Source: Marinoscillum sp. (GTDB taxonomy: Bacteria > Bacteroidota > Bacteroidia > Cytophagales > Cyclobacteriaceae). Taken from it: DNA of 35,940 nucleotides. Position numbers and translations under genes: made by a program. The DNA is taken from contig JAMWZA010000041.1 in the NCBI GenBank assembly GCA_024305105.1, forward strand, positions 1 through 35,940, in the 5' to 3' direction. Shown here one piece after another: positions 14,893 to 22,897 of the stretch. The notes beneath the pieces are model-generated. The model worked only from the letters and a program-made list of their open reading frames with translations. It was not told the DNA's origin and searched no databases. Position 1 is the first letter of the stretch. Every line of letters starts with the position of its first letter.

Positions 14893-16119
14893 CTATTGCT
14901 TTTCGTATGAAATATTTTCTTTCTTAAATGCTACAGCAAACAAGATAAAAACCAAAACAGCGAAACCTGCAGGGAACAACCAGATGCTTTGCCATGCATG
15001 TCCGCCATCAATTACGTAATAATCCGTAATCTGACCAGCCACCCAGAATCCAATCAACATACCCACGCCATAGGTGGCCAATGTGATCATTCCCTGTGCT
15101 GAACTTTTAAACTTATCTCCCGCTTTGGAATCGGTATAAATCTGACCCGAAACAAAGAAAAAATCGTAGCATATACCATGCAGGGCAATGCCCAGTAACA
15201 GCATGTACACAGAACTATCGGCATTACCAAAAGCGAACAATCCATAGCGCAATGCCCAGGCCAGCATCCCGAACAACAACGTCTTTTTGATGCCATATTT
15301 GGTGAGGAATACGGGTAATAAAAGCATGAATAGAACTTCGGATACCTGCCCTATCGTCATTTTCCCTGTAGGATTAGTTACCCCGATTTCGGCTAAAAAC
15401 GGATTAGCATTTTGATAATAAAATGCCAGCGGAATACAGATTAGAATAGATGAAACGAAGAATACGGCGAAATTGCGATTTTTTAGAAGCTTCAACGCAT
15501 CCAGCCCTAGAATATCACTCACGGTTAACTTCTCTCCTTTGGCTACCGATGGAGGTGTTTTTGGTAATGTAAAACTGTAAATCCCAAATAGCAAGGATGC
15601 AATTGCGGTCATCAAAAACGTGTTTTTGAGCATCCCATTAGCGATTGCCTCCTGTGCGTCCCAGGAAAAAAGATAGCTTATCACCAGTCCTGCACCGATC
15701 CAACCTATGGTTCCGAATACTCTGATTTTTGAAAACTCTTTGGATGGGTCTGTCATTTGTCTAAATGAGACCGAGTTGACCAATGCCAAAGTAGGCATGT
15801 AAGCGATCATGTATGCCAAAACATAGGGGTAAAAATTGGTAAACTCCGTTGACACATGCATCTGGTACATAAGCACTGCCCCTAGCAGATGCAAAACACC
15901 TAAAATTCTTTCCGCATTGAAATAGCGATCCGCGATAAGTCCAACAATGAAAGGTGCAATAATGGCTCCCCAGGATTGGGTAGAATAAGCCATGGCCGTT
16001 TCGCCACCTGTTGCACTTAGGTTATTGGCCATAAATGTACCCAAAGTAACAAACCAGCCACCCCATATAAAAAATTGGAGGAACATCATGGCGCTTAGTC
16101 GAACGTGTATTTGCTTCAC
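14893..16119 (-). CDS. MFS transporter, nucleoside:H+ symporter-like subfamily
   Basis: The 408-aa protein has about twelve hydrophobic segments and the family-typical opening RLSAMMFLQFFIWGGWFVTLG. GLIADRYFNAERIL follows segment 2 and FSKIRVFGTIGWIGAGL is in the middle. It resembles the NupG/XapB-like nucleoside:proton symporter group, whose Bacteroidota members are often found with Gfo/Idh/MocA genes. The start is GTG at 16119; an in-frame TAG lies six codons upstream and no ATG is available between. It is the first gene of the minus-strand operon and probably imports the sugar, 3-keto sugar or glycoside produced by the exported enzymes. The substrate is unknown. Confidence 0.85.
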   Translation of the reverse strand: MKQIHVRLSAMMFLQFFIWGGWFVTLGTFMANNLSATGGETAMAYSTQSWGAIIAPFIVGLIADRYFNAERILGVLHLLGAVLMYQMHVSTEFTNFYPYVLAYMIAYMPTLALVNSVSFRQMTDPSKEFSKIRVFGTIGWIGAGLVISYLFSWDAQEAIANGMLKNTFLMTAIASLLFGIYSFTLPKTPPSVAKGEKLTVSDILGLDALKLLKNRNFAVFFVSSILICIPLAFYYQNANPFLAEIGVTNPTGKMTIGQVSEVLFMLLLPVFLTKYGIKKTLLFGMLAWALRYGLFAFGNADSSVYMLLLGIALHGICYDFFFVSGQIYTDSKAGDKFKSSAQGMITLATYGVGMLIGFWVAGQITDYYVIDGGHAWQSIWLFPAGFAVLVFILFAVAFKKENISYEKQ

Positions 16120-16441
16120 TGGTTTTTCTTTATACTATTTAATGCGTCTAAACTACACAAACCTGCCTGATTTGCCCTAAAATCAGCACCATTTCCTGCT
16201 GGTAAAGGACGTTTGATGACAACTTTTTACACATTTAATGTAGCTCATCACTTTTCGTTTTCATCCTTCCTGACACAAAGCTTACAAAAATTTAAAGACT
16301 ACCAATCCAGAATCTCAGAAATCATAAGTTTTGCAGAAATCAATATTTAACAAATCTAATTTTACAAATCTGTTAAAATCCATTGATTTTGAATGACTTA
16401 TTTTGTTATCTTGATCGCCCATTAAAAAAAGCTTTATATAA
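16120..16441. promoter_or_regulatory. Divergent intergenic region between two MFS genes
   Basis: This 322-bp non-coding stretch must hold the promoter of the nine-gene minus-strand operon and that of the plus-strand transporter. For the plus strand a candidate is TTG (16383-16385), 21 bases, TATCTTG (16407-16413), one base short of TAnnTTTG. Upstream of it ACAAATCT occurs twice (16350-16357 and 16364-16371), bracketed by TTTAACA (16346-16352) and TGTTAAA (16371-16377), a possible operator. ACATT-T-AATGT (16231-16241) is another small palindrome. No exact box was found for the minus strand. Confidence 0.4.
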
Positions 16442-17656
16442 ATGAATTCAACCGTTAATAGTCAGCGACTTTTTATCGCTAGTTGTTTTGCATTGCTAAC
16501 AACAGCCTTTGCTTTCGGTATCAGAGCCGGCATCATGAATGACCTTGTAGCCGACATGAGCCTGGACGATTCTCAACTTGGCTGGATCAACTTCATGGGA
16601 ATTTTTGGGTTCCCGATAGCCACCCTGGTAGGCGGACCTATTTACAATACCCTTGGTCCACGAAAAATTGGTAACATCGCTTTTGTCTGCCACCTATTAG
16701 GAATTACTTTTTCCATTCTTTCTTCCAGTTTTTACACCCTCTTTTTCTCTACCTTTTTTATAAGCTTCGGTAATGGAATGGTAGAAGCAGCATACAATCC
16801 GATGATAGCCGCGATGTATACAGAAAAAAGAGCTGTAATGCTTAACCGCTTTCATGTATGGTTTCCTGGAGGAATTGCCATTGGTTCAGTATTGGCACTT
16901 TTAGTAGCAAACATGGGCGGTGGATGGCAAATCAAGCTGGCCATCATGTACGTTCCTGCGCTTATCTATTTCTTCCTGTTTCTTGGACAGAAATTTCCAG
17001 AAGCGCCTAAAGAAACGACCGTATCCACTGGAAGTAATTTAAAGGCCATCTTCTCATCTCCAATTTATTGGTTGATGCTCGCATGTATGGCACTGACAGC
17101 TACCACAGAGTTAGGAACCCAATCATGGGTGGAAAGAATTTTAGCCAACTCTGGCGCTCAACCACTGCTGGTTCTTGCACTGGTCACTGGTCTAATGGCG
17201 GTTGGCCGTTTATTTGCTGGTCCGTTAATTCACCGACTAAACATAACTGGGGTTCTTTTAGCCTCTGCTATCATATCTAGCGTAGCAATCTTTTTAATGA
17301 GTATGGCTACCGGCCCTATGGTTTATGTCGCTGCAATCCTCTTTGCTGTGGGCGTATGTTATTTCTGGCCTACCATGATCTCTTTTGTTGCAGAGTACTT
17401 ACCCGAAACAGGAGCCCTGGGCATGTCACTTATTGGTGGTGTGGGTATGCTTGGCTTATCCATATTCCAACCCATCATTGGTGGATGGATCGAAGGCCAT
17501 CGGGCTTCACTGAGTGGAGAAGGGCTTGCTGGAGAAGCTTTGGAGTTGGCTGCCGGACAGGCAACCCTAGCCAATATTGCTCTGATTCCAATCATCCTGA
17601 TCGGAGCCTTTATTGTCGTCTTTATCTGGCAGAGAAAGCACAAGCCTGCTCATTAA
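16442..17656 (+). CDS. MFS transporter (FucP/FHS-like)
   Basis: The 404-aa protein has about twelve hydrophobic segments. The N-terminal half contains FGIRAGIMNDLVADMSLDDSQLGWI (read as two pieces), GGPIYNTLGPRKIG between segments 2 and 3, and GNGMVEAAYNPMIAAMY, features of the fucose/glucose permease-like branch of the major facilitator superfamily. It is transcribed away from the catabolic operon and shares its 322-bp control region, so joint regulation is plausible. A strong terminator follows at 17680. Substrate specificity cannot be read; sugar is likely. Confidence 0.82.
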   Translation: MNSTVNSQRLFIASCFALLTTAFAFGIRAGIMNDLVADMSLDDSQLGWINFMGIFGFPIATLVGGPIYNTLGPRKIGNIAFVCHLLGITFSILSSSFYTLFFSTFFISFGNGMVEAAYNPMIAAMYTEKRAVMLNRFHVWFPGGIAIGSVLALLVANMGGGWQIKLAIMYVPALIYFFLFLGQKFPEAPKETTVSTGSNLKAIFSSPIYWLMLACMALTATTELGTQSWVERILANSGAQPLLVLALVTGLMAVGRLFAGPLIHRLNITGVLLASAIISSVAIFLMSMATGPMVYVAAILFAVGVCYFWPTMISFVAEYLPETGALGMSLIGGVGMLGLSIFQPIIGGWIEGHRASLSGEGLAGEALELAAGQATLANIALIPIILIGAFIVVFIWQRKHKPAH

Positions 17657-17679
17657 AAAAAAGTTGTACTCACACTTAT

Positions 17680-17710
17680 AAGGTGACCTTTTTAGGTCAC
17701 CTTTTTTTTA
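17680..17710 (+). terminator. Rho-independent terminator after the MFS gene
   Basis: AAGGTGACC (17680-17688) and GGTCACCTT (17695-17703) form a perfect 9-bp stem around a TTTTTA loop, followed by a run of T (17704-17709). It stands 24 bp after the transporter stop and separates it from the esterase gene, which therefore needs its own promoter. Confidence 0.9.
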
Positions 17711-17751
17711 TACCCATTTCGAAAACAAAACAATTCCTTTCATATTGCTTA

Positions 17752-17770
17752 GTTTTATTTCAAATAAAAC
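17752..17770. promoter_or_regulatory. 19-bp near-perfect palindrome upstream of the esterase
   Basis: GTTTTATTT (17752-17760), one C, then AAATAAAAC (17762-17770) is a perfect 9+9 inverted repeat that ends 5 bp before the esterase ATG. With a one-base centre it cannot fold as an RNA hairpin without losing several pairs, so it is more likely a protein-binding operator over the transcription start. TAGTTTTA (17750-17757) is a near match to the TAnnTTTG box and overlaps it. Confidence 0.45.
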
Positions 17771-17775
17771 AACCC

Positions 17776-19134
17776 ATGAGATTAATCTCACTTCTACTTT
17801 GCCTGCTCTTTTTTGACTCTGCTTCTGGACAAGTTACGTTTATCATCAACTCACTGCCCGACAATCATGATTGGTCCGACATATTCATTGCCGGAGACTT
17901 CAATAATTGGTCACCCGGAAACCAGATGCACAAGCTTCAAAAGTCCGGATCTATCTATTCCATCACCATTGAGTCTACTATGAAAGACATTAATTATAAG
18001 TTTACTCGGGGCAACTGGGACGCTGTAGAAACAGATGAATGGGGAAAAGACATCACCAATAGAACTTTCCACTTTAGCAAAGAACTTGATACGGTCTATA
18101 TTCATGTGGAGACATGGAAAGACTTTGAGCAGGAAGTGATCGCCACCAAATCAGCTAAAGTAGAAAACATCGACGATTTTTACATGCCACAGCTAAATCG
18201 TACCAGACGAATTTGGGTCTATCTTCCTCCTAATTATTCCTTCACCAATGAACACTACCCAGTTATCTACATGCATGATGGGCAAAACCTCTTTGATGAT
18301 GCGACAGCATTTGCCGGTGAGTGGGAAGTGGACGAATCATTAGATGAAATCTATGAACAAACTGAAAATGGCTTTATCGTCATAGGCATAGAAAACGGAG
18401 GAGAGAAACGAATCGCGGAGTACGCTCCATGGGAAAATAAAGAATATGGTGGTGGAGAAGGTGATTTTTATGGCCAGTTTTTGGTGGAGCGACTAAAACC
18501 ATACATTGATGAAAACTATAGAACTCTTGTGGGCCCTGAGAACACCACCATTATAGGAAGTTCACTAGGTGGCCTAATTTCCATGTATGTAGGACTGAAA
18601 CACCCAAAGGTCTACGGTAAAATTGGCGCCCTTTCGCCAGCCTTTTGGTTCAACCCAGAGATTTTCAGTTTTATAGACACTGTAACTACCAGTACTGACA
18701 TCAAAGTATACCTGAGTGCAGGTGGTGGTGAACCTGGCTCTGTCGAATCCAATATAAATAAGGTAGGTAATCTTTTAGCTGACAAAGGGTTTAAACATGT
18801 CAATCTTGTGGTGCACCCAAACCAAAAACATAATGAAGCTTATTGGCGCAGCATCTTCCCAGAGACGGTGAGTTGGCTGGAAGACCTGCCTGCTATCCTT
18901 TCGATTAAAAAATCACAAGTCAAGTTGTTTGTTCTGGGCAAAACCTTTTCCATTCGTTCCTTATTAGATGAGGACTATCAAGTGACCCTCTTCGATCTTA
19001 CAGGAAAAGTCCTTTTGTCTGACACAATTAATAACGATAAAAACATCTCGTTAAATCAAGTAACGGAAAGTATTGTGATGGTTAAGCTAGCAAATGATCA
19101 ATATGAGGAGGTTTTTAAGGTTAGATTAAAATAA
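17776..19134 (+). CDS. Secreted esterase with CBM48-like N-domain and T9SS sorting domain
   Basis: Starting at the ATG at 17776 (452 aa), the protein has a signal peptide (1-18). A starch-binding-like E-set domain follows (about 20-115; IFIAGDFNNWSP, YKFTRGNWDAVETDEWG). Next is a PF00756 esterase domain (about 130-375) with YMHDGQNLFDD and nucleophile S263 in GSSLGG; a His in HPNQKHNEAYW completes a plausible triad. The last 75 residues (VTLFDLTGKVLLSD, SIVMVKLANDQYEEVFKV) match a type A T9SS C-terminal sorting domain, so the enzyme should be exported by the type IX system. An earlier in-frame start would lie inside the MFS gene and lack a signal peptide. Substrates may be acylated or feruloylated polysaccharides or siderophore esters. 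Confidence 0.86.
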   Translation: MRLISLLLCLLFFDSASGQVTFIINSLPDNHDWSDIFIAGDFNNWSPGNQMHKLQKSGSIYSITIESTMKDINYKFTRGNWDAVETDEWGKDITNRTFHFSKELDTVYIHVETWKDFEQEVIATKSAKVENIDDFYMPQLNRTRRIWVYLPPNYSFTNEHYPVIYMHDGQNLFDDATAFAGEWEVDESLDEIYEQTENGFIVIGIENGGEKRIAEYAPWENKEYGGGEGDFYGQFLVERLKPYIDENYRTLVGPENTTIIGSSLGGLISMYVGLKHPKVYGKIGALSPAFWFNPEIFSFIDTVTTSTDIKVYLSAGGGEPGSVESNINKVGNLLADKGFKHVNLVVHPNQKHNEAYWRSIFPETVSWLEDLPAILSIKKSQVKLFVLGKTFSIRSLLDEDYQVTLFDLTGKVLLSDTINNDKNISLNQVTESIVMVKLANDQYEEVFKVRLK

Positions 19135-19147
19135 AGAACAACAATAA

Positions 19148-19639
19148 CTAAAGTGTAAAACGCTCCACCAACTCCTCATGATCAGCGTATTCTTTAAGTA
19201 ACTCTTCCCTCTGGACCAAACGAAAGTCTTTGAAGTCAAAGCCTGGATTGACCATACAGCCGATCAAGGCATAGTCTTCTGGTGAAAGAGCACTAAGTTC
19301 TGCTGCAAAGATACTCTGTCTTGGGAGCAACACTTGCAGGCTCTCTCCATCATCAGGATTATTGCCCAGTTTTTCCAGACGGTACCCTCCATGTTCAAAA
19401 ATGTGAACATCCAATGTTCCTCCTCCATGGTAATACCACAGCTCATCTGAGGTCAATTGATGAAAGTACGACTTATCGCCTTCACCCAGCAGAAAGTAAA
19501 TGGAGGTGGCTAGATTCCTCGTGCCTCCTCCTTGCATGATTTGAATGGTATTTGGATTTCGGTACACCTCTTTGTAGAAACCACCCTCCGGATGCGCTTC
19601 CATGTGCAAGTGATCAAGCCAGTATTTTTTATCGCGCAT
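19148..19639 (-). CDS. Cupin-fold protein, DUF985 family
   Basis: The 163-aa protein matches the DUF985 cupins: HPEGGFYKEVYR near residue 16, TSIYFLLGEGDKSYFHQL, DELWYYHGGGTLDVHIF, then VLLPRQSIFAAEL and GCMVNPGFDFKDFRLV. The fold is a small double-stranded beta-helix, with conserved His and Glu likely holding a metal; related proteins have been linked to sugar or dTDP-sugar chemistry without a settled reaction. The ATG overlaps the stop of ppk by one base (TAATG), so it is co-translated with polyphosphate kinase. It converges on the esterase gene with a 13-bp gap and no visible terminator. Confidence 0.85.
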   Translation of the reverse strand: MRDKKYWLDHLHMEAHPEGGFYKEVYRNPNTIQIMQGGGTRNLATSIYFLLGEGDKSYFHQLTSDELWYYHGGGTLDVHIFEHGGYRLEKLGNNPDDGESLQVLLPRQSIFAAELSALSPEDYALIGCMVNPGFDFKDFRLVQREELLKEYADHEELVERFTL

Positions 19640-21744
19640 TAATCAAACAGTTTTGCCGCCAGGATTCCCTCTCTCTTAACCCGGTAAAATTCTTTGTGAA
19701 TGTTAAATGGCTTTTCCTCATTCATTTCAATCGGTGTGAATGAGCCATCTTCATTCATCTCATACCCATTGACATTGTCTTTCATATTGAATGACAGAAT
19801 ATTGATCGCCTGTTGCTTGAGCAACAAGTCATTGATCAGGAATAAGGATTCCAATCGACTATCAAAAGAACGCACCATCATGTCCGCAGAGCCACTATAA
19901 ACCAAAGGACTTCCTTCATTGTGGAAATAGTATATTCTACTATGCTCCAGGTAATCTCCAACGATGGAACGTACCGTAATATTCTCACTCAACCCTGGCC
20001 TTCCAGGACGAATACAGCAAATACCTCTAACGATCAATTTGATCTTCACTCCGGCTCTAGATGCCGCGTAAAGCGCCATGATGGTATCGCTATCTTGTAA
20101 GGAATTGATCTTAATAACAATACCTGCTGATAAACCCTTCTTCGCATTCTCCTCCTCCTTGTTGATCAGTTCGATGAGTTTATTTCGCATCTCGCGAGGA
20201 GCAGTGATCAGGTTTTCATACTTATCAGGTACTGAATGGCCGGTGATTACATTGAAGAATTCCTGCACATCATTGGCGTATGCTTCATTCGAGCTCAAAA
20301 GACCTATATCTGTGTACAATCTGGCAGTATCTTCATTGTAGTTACCTGAGGACATGTGCACAAATCGTTTCACTTTCTCCCCTTCTCTTCTCACAATGAG
20401 GAGCAATTTGGTATGCGTTTTCAGCATCCCTACACCATAAATCACAAAGCAACCAGCACGTTGTAGACGCTGCGCTTCTTTCATGTTGTTTTCCTCATCA
20501 AATCGAGCCTTGACCTCAAACAACACCGAAACGTGTTTCCCATTTTCAGCAGCGTTCAGTAAAGCCGAAACGATACGGGAGTTCTTCGCTAATCGGTAAA
20601 TGGTCAGCTTGATGGAAAGAACATTCGGGTCATCAGACGCCTGATCCAGTAGATCAAGTAATGGGTCGATGCTGTTGTATGGGTGGTGCAACAGTATATC
20701 GCGATCCTTTAAAATTTTGAACATGTTCTGATCCTCATACTCAGACATGCTAATCGGTGGGACGGGTTTAGGTAAGGTTACTGTCTGGTCTTTGAACTCA
20801 TCGTGCTTAACGATCTGCCAGAGCCCCGTGTAATCCATTAATCCGCCTTCCGGCACCTGGATAATGTTGTCATCATCGATTTCATATCGAGTCTTCAGTT
20901 GACGTAGCAGCCACTTGTCATAGCTGGCTTCCACTTCCAGTTTTACTACACGGCCCGTTTTACGAGTCTTTAATTTCTTCTTCATCTCTTCGATGAAGTT
21001 GGCCTCCATATCCTCAGATTCCTCCAGTGTAAAGTCTCCATTCCGTGTCGCCCTAAACAACGTCTTAGAAGTGATCTCTACATTCTTAAAAACCTCGTCA
21101 ATGTGCTGGCGAACAACCTCTTCTATCGGAACAAAGATTACTTTATCCTTTCGCTCCATTTCATAGAACCTCGGAAGATTCTGTGGTATCTGGATGAAAG
21201 ACATTTTCCGTTTCTCCTTCTTATCCTGTGTCTTGGTCACCACACCAAACACCAGAATATTATTCATCAATATTGGGAAGGAATGATATGAATCATAGAC
21301 CATCGGTGTGAGCATAGGGAACACCATCTTTTCGAAGTAGTTGCTTACTCGTTCCTTTTCTCTCTTTTGAAGCTTATCATAAGAGAGAATCTCAAAGTTG
21401 CTATTTGAAAAATCCGGCTGCAGACTTTTGATGAAAACCTCATTTTGCTTACCTGCAAAAGCTTTATAATCATGAAGTAATTTCCTTTTGAAAGGCACGG
21501 CTCTTAACCCAGAATAATCGACACGATCCTTACCATAATCCAGATAGTTGTACAAACTACCGACTCGAATCATGAAAAACTCATCCGCATTGGAAGCAGT
21601 AATTGCTACAAATTTGAGCTTATCAAACAAGCTTCGACCTTCTTTCATGGATTGGTCAAGCACCCGGTAATTAAAACTTAACCAGCTCAGATCCCGGCTG
21701 ATTAGGTCACTCTGTTCGATTAAATGATCGTATTTTTCTATCAT
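19639..21744 (-). CDS. ppk1: Polyphosphate kinase 1
   Basis: The 701-aa protein has the length and order of domains of PPK1. An N domain opens with SRDLSWLSFNYRVLDQ and ASNADEFFMIRVG, followed by the head domain and two phospholipase-D-like C domains. H444 in LKTHTKLLL and H600 in LEHSRIYYF correspond to the two active-site histidines of the E. coli enzyme (H435 and H592). PNVLSIKLTIYRLA and SSGNYNEDTARLYTDIGL are also diagnostic. The enzyme reversibly transfers the gamma phosphate of ATP to polyphosphate. A candidate promoter lies at 21774-21804 on the minus strand, after the mdh terminator, so it starts its own two-gene unit with the cupin. Confidence 0.96.
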   Translation of the reverse strand: MIEKYDHLIEQSDLISRDLSWLSFNYRVLDQSMKEGRSLFDKLKFVAITASNADEFFMIRVGSLYNYLDYGKDRVDYSGLRAVPFKRKLLHDYKAFAGKQNEVFIKSLQPDFSNSNFEILSYDKLQKREKERVSNYFEKMVFPMLTPMVYDSYHSFPILMNNILVFGVVTKTQDKKEKRKMSFIQIPQNLPRFYEMERKDKVIFVPIEEVVRQHIDEVFKNVEITSKTLFRATRNGDFTLEESEDMEANFIEEMKKKLKTRKTGRVVKLEVEASYDKWLLRQLKTRYEIDDDNIIQVPEGGLMDYTGLWQIVKHDEFKDQTVTLPKPVPPISMSEYEDQNMFKILKDRDILLHHPYNSIDPLLDLLDQASDDPNVLSIKLTIYRLAKNSRIVSALLNAAENGKHVSVLFEVKARFDEENNMKEAQRLQRAGCFVIYGVGMLKTHTKLLLIVRREGEKVKRFVHMSSGNYNEDTARLYTDIGLLSSNEAYANDVQEFFNVITGHSVPDKYENLITAPREMRNKLIELINKEEENAKKGLSAGIVIKINSLQDSDTIMALYAASRAGVKIKLIVRGICCIRPGRPGLSENITVRSIVGDYLEHSRIYYFHNEGSPLVYSGSADMMVRSFDSRLESLFLINDLLLKQQAINILSFNMKDNVNGYEMNEDGSFTPIEMNEEKPFNIHKEFYRVKREGILAAKLFD

Positions 21745-21773
21745 GGAGAACTATCTCTTAATAATGGAACCGT

Positions 21774-21804
21774 CAAAATAGTACAGGTTTGTCTGGAATC
21801 ACAA
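21774..21804 (-). promoter_or_regulatory. Candidate promoter of ppk1
   Basis: On the minus strand TTG (21804-21802) is followed by 21 bases and TATTTTG (21780-21774), close to the Bacteroidota consensus TTG...TAnnTTTG but one base short. It lies 30 bp upstream of the ppk1 ATG and downstream of the mdh terminator, the right place for a separate promoter. Confidence 0.35.
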
Positions 21805-21841
21805 ATTACGTGGATTAATCATTTGTTGTTACTCCAAACAA

Positions 21842-21874
21842 AAAACCCTGACGAAGCACGCTTGTCAGGGTTTT
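21842..21874 (-). terminator. Rho-independent terminator after mdh
   Basis: AAAACCCTGAC (21842-21852) and GTCAGGGTTTT (21864-21874) form an 11-bp stem with an 11-base loop. Read on the minus strand the hairpin ends in a run of six T, 24 bp after the mdh stop. On the plus strand it is also followed by TTTT, but no plus-strand gene reaches it. Confidence 0.88.
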
Positions 21875-21897
21875 GGTCAATTTACTTCAACTTAGGT

Positions 21898-22818
21898 TTA
21901 TAACAACCCGTTTGTTTTCTTCACTGCCTCAGCGCTCTCTTCGAGTTTTGCTTTTTCAGCAGCGTCCAATTCGATTTCAACGATTTGCTCAATACCATTT
22001 TTACCAATAATGGCAGGCACTCCGATAGAAATATCACTTAATCCATACTCCCCTTCCAATAAGCAAGAGCATGGGAACATTTTCTTCGTATCACAAGCAA
22101 TCGCCTGTACCATCGCCGATACAGCAGCTCCAGGTGCATACCATGCTGAAGTTCCGAGAAGTTTTGTCAGAGTAGCTCCACCCACTTTCGTTTCTTCTTT
22201 CACGTATTCCAGTTTGTCATCAGACAAGAACTTAGAAACTGGCACACTGTTTCTGGTAGCCAATCGAGTCAATGGAATCATACCGGTATCGCTATGACCA
22301 CCGATCACCATTCCATCCACGTCAGATGCCGGGCAATCCAATGCTTCAGACAATCTGTACTTAAAGCGAGCCGAATCCAATGCTCCACCCATTCCGATGA
22401 TTCTGTTCTTTGGAAGACCTGTTGCCTGATGGGCAAGGTAAGTCATCGTATCCATTGGGTTAGAAACCACAATTATGATCACATTTGGTGAATGCTTGAT
22501 CAGGTTCTCAGCTACCGACTTAACGATACCTGCATTCGTAGAAATCAACTCTTCACGAGTCATACCTGGTTTTCTAGGAATTCCAGAAGTAATCACGGCT
22601 ATATGACTATCAGCAGTTTTGGTGTAATCATTGGTCGTTCCAGTGATCTTCGTATCAAAACTGTTTAACGAAGCGGTTTGCATCAAGTCCATTGCCTTGC
22701 CCTCTGCAAAACCTTCTTTGATATCTATTAGAACAACCTCCGAAGCGAAATCTTTAATCGCAATATATTCTGCGCAGCTCGCACCTACAGCTCCTGCGCC
22801 TACAACGGTTACTTTCAT
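21898..22818 (-). CDS. mdh: Malate dehydrogenase (LDH-like type)
   Basis: The 306-aa enzyme oxidises malate to oxaloacetate with NAD in the TCA cycle. Visible features are the dinucleotide loop GAGAVGAS (7-14), the acidic D32 that selects NAD, and the substrate-specificity segment PRKPGMTR (81-88). R82 and R88 are the residues that distinguish malate from lactate dehydrogenase. R151 and catalytic H175 (GGHSDTGM) are also present. Length and motifs fit the LDH-like MDH group used by Bacteroidota. It has an upstream TAnnTTTG promoter and a downstream terminator, so it can be a single-gene unit although tilS and the cNMP gene are upstream in the same direction. Confidence 0.96.
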   Translation of the reverse strand: MKVTVVGAGAVGASCAEYIAIKDFASEVVLIDIKEGFAEGKAMDLMQTASLNSFDTKITGTTNDYTKTADSHIAVITSGIPRKPGMTREELISTNAGIVKSVAENLIKHSPNVIIIVVSNPMDTMTYLAHQATGLPKNRIIGMGGALDSARFKYRLSEALDCPASDVDGMVIGGHSDTGMIPLTRLATRNSVPVSKFLSDDKLEYVKEETKVGGATLTKLLGTSAWYAPGAAVSAMVQAIACDTKKMFPCSCLLEGEYGLSDISIGVPAIIGKNGIEQIVEIELDAAEKAKLEESAEAVKKTNGLL

Positions 22819-22856
22819 CTATTTATAAGGATTTGGATGAGAAAAATTTGTCAGGC

Positions 22857-22886
22857 CAAAGCTACTATCCAAAGCGGGAATAGCAA
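22857..22886 (-). promoter_or_regulatory. Promoter of mdh (TTG-N19-TAnnTTTG)
   Basis: On the minus strand TTG (22886-22884), 19 bases, then TAGCTTTG (22864-22857) exactly fits the Bacteroidota housekeeping promoter consensus. The -7 box is 38 bp upstream of the ATG, giving a leader of roughly 30 bases. The same TAGCTTTG octamer is used in front of the OstA-like gene at 24796. Confidence 0.6.
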
Positions 22887-22897
22887 AGGTTTGATGG

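Noticed and set aside
17356-17775. Longer start for the esterase inside the MFS transporter
   Set aside because: The extension overlaps the MFS gene in another frame, crosses a strong terminator (17680-17710) and hides the signal peptide that begins at 17776.
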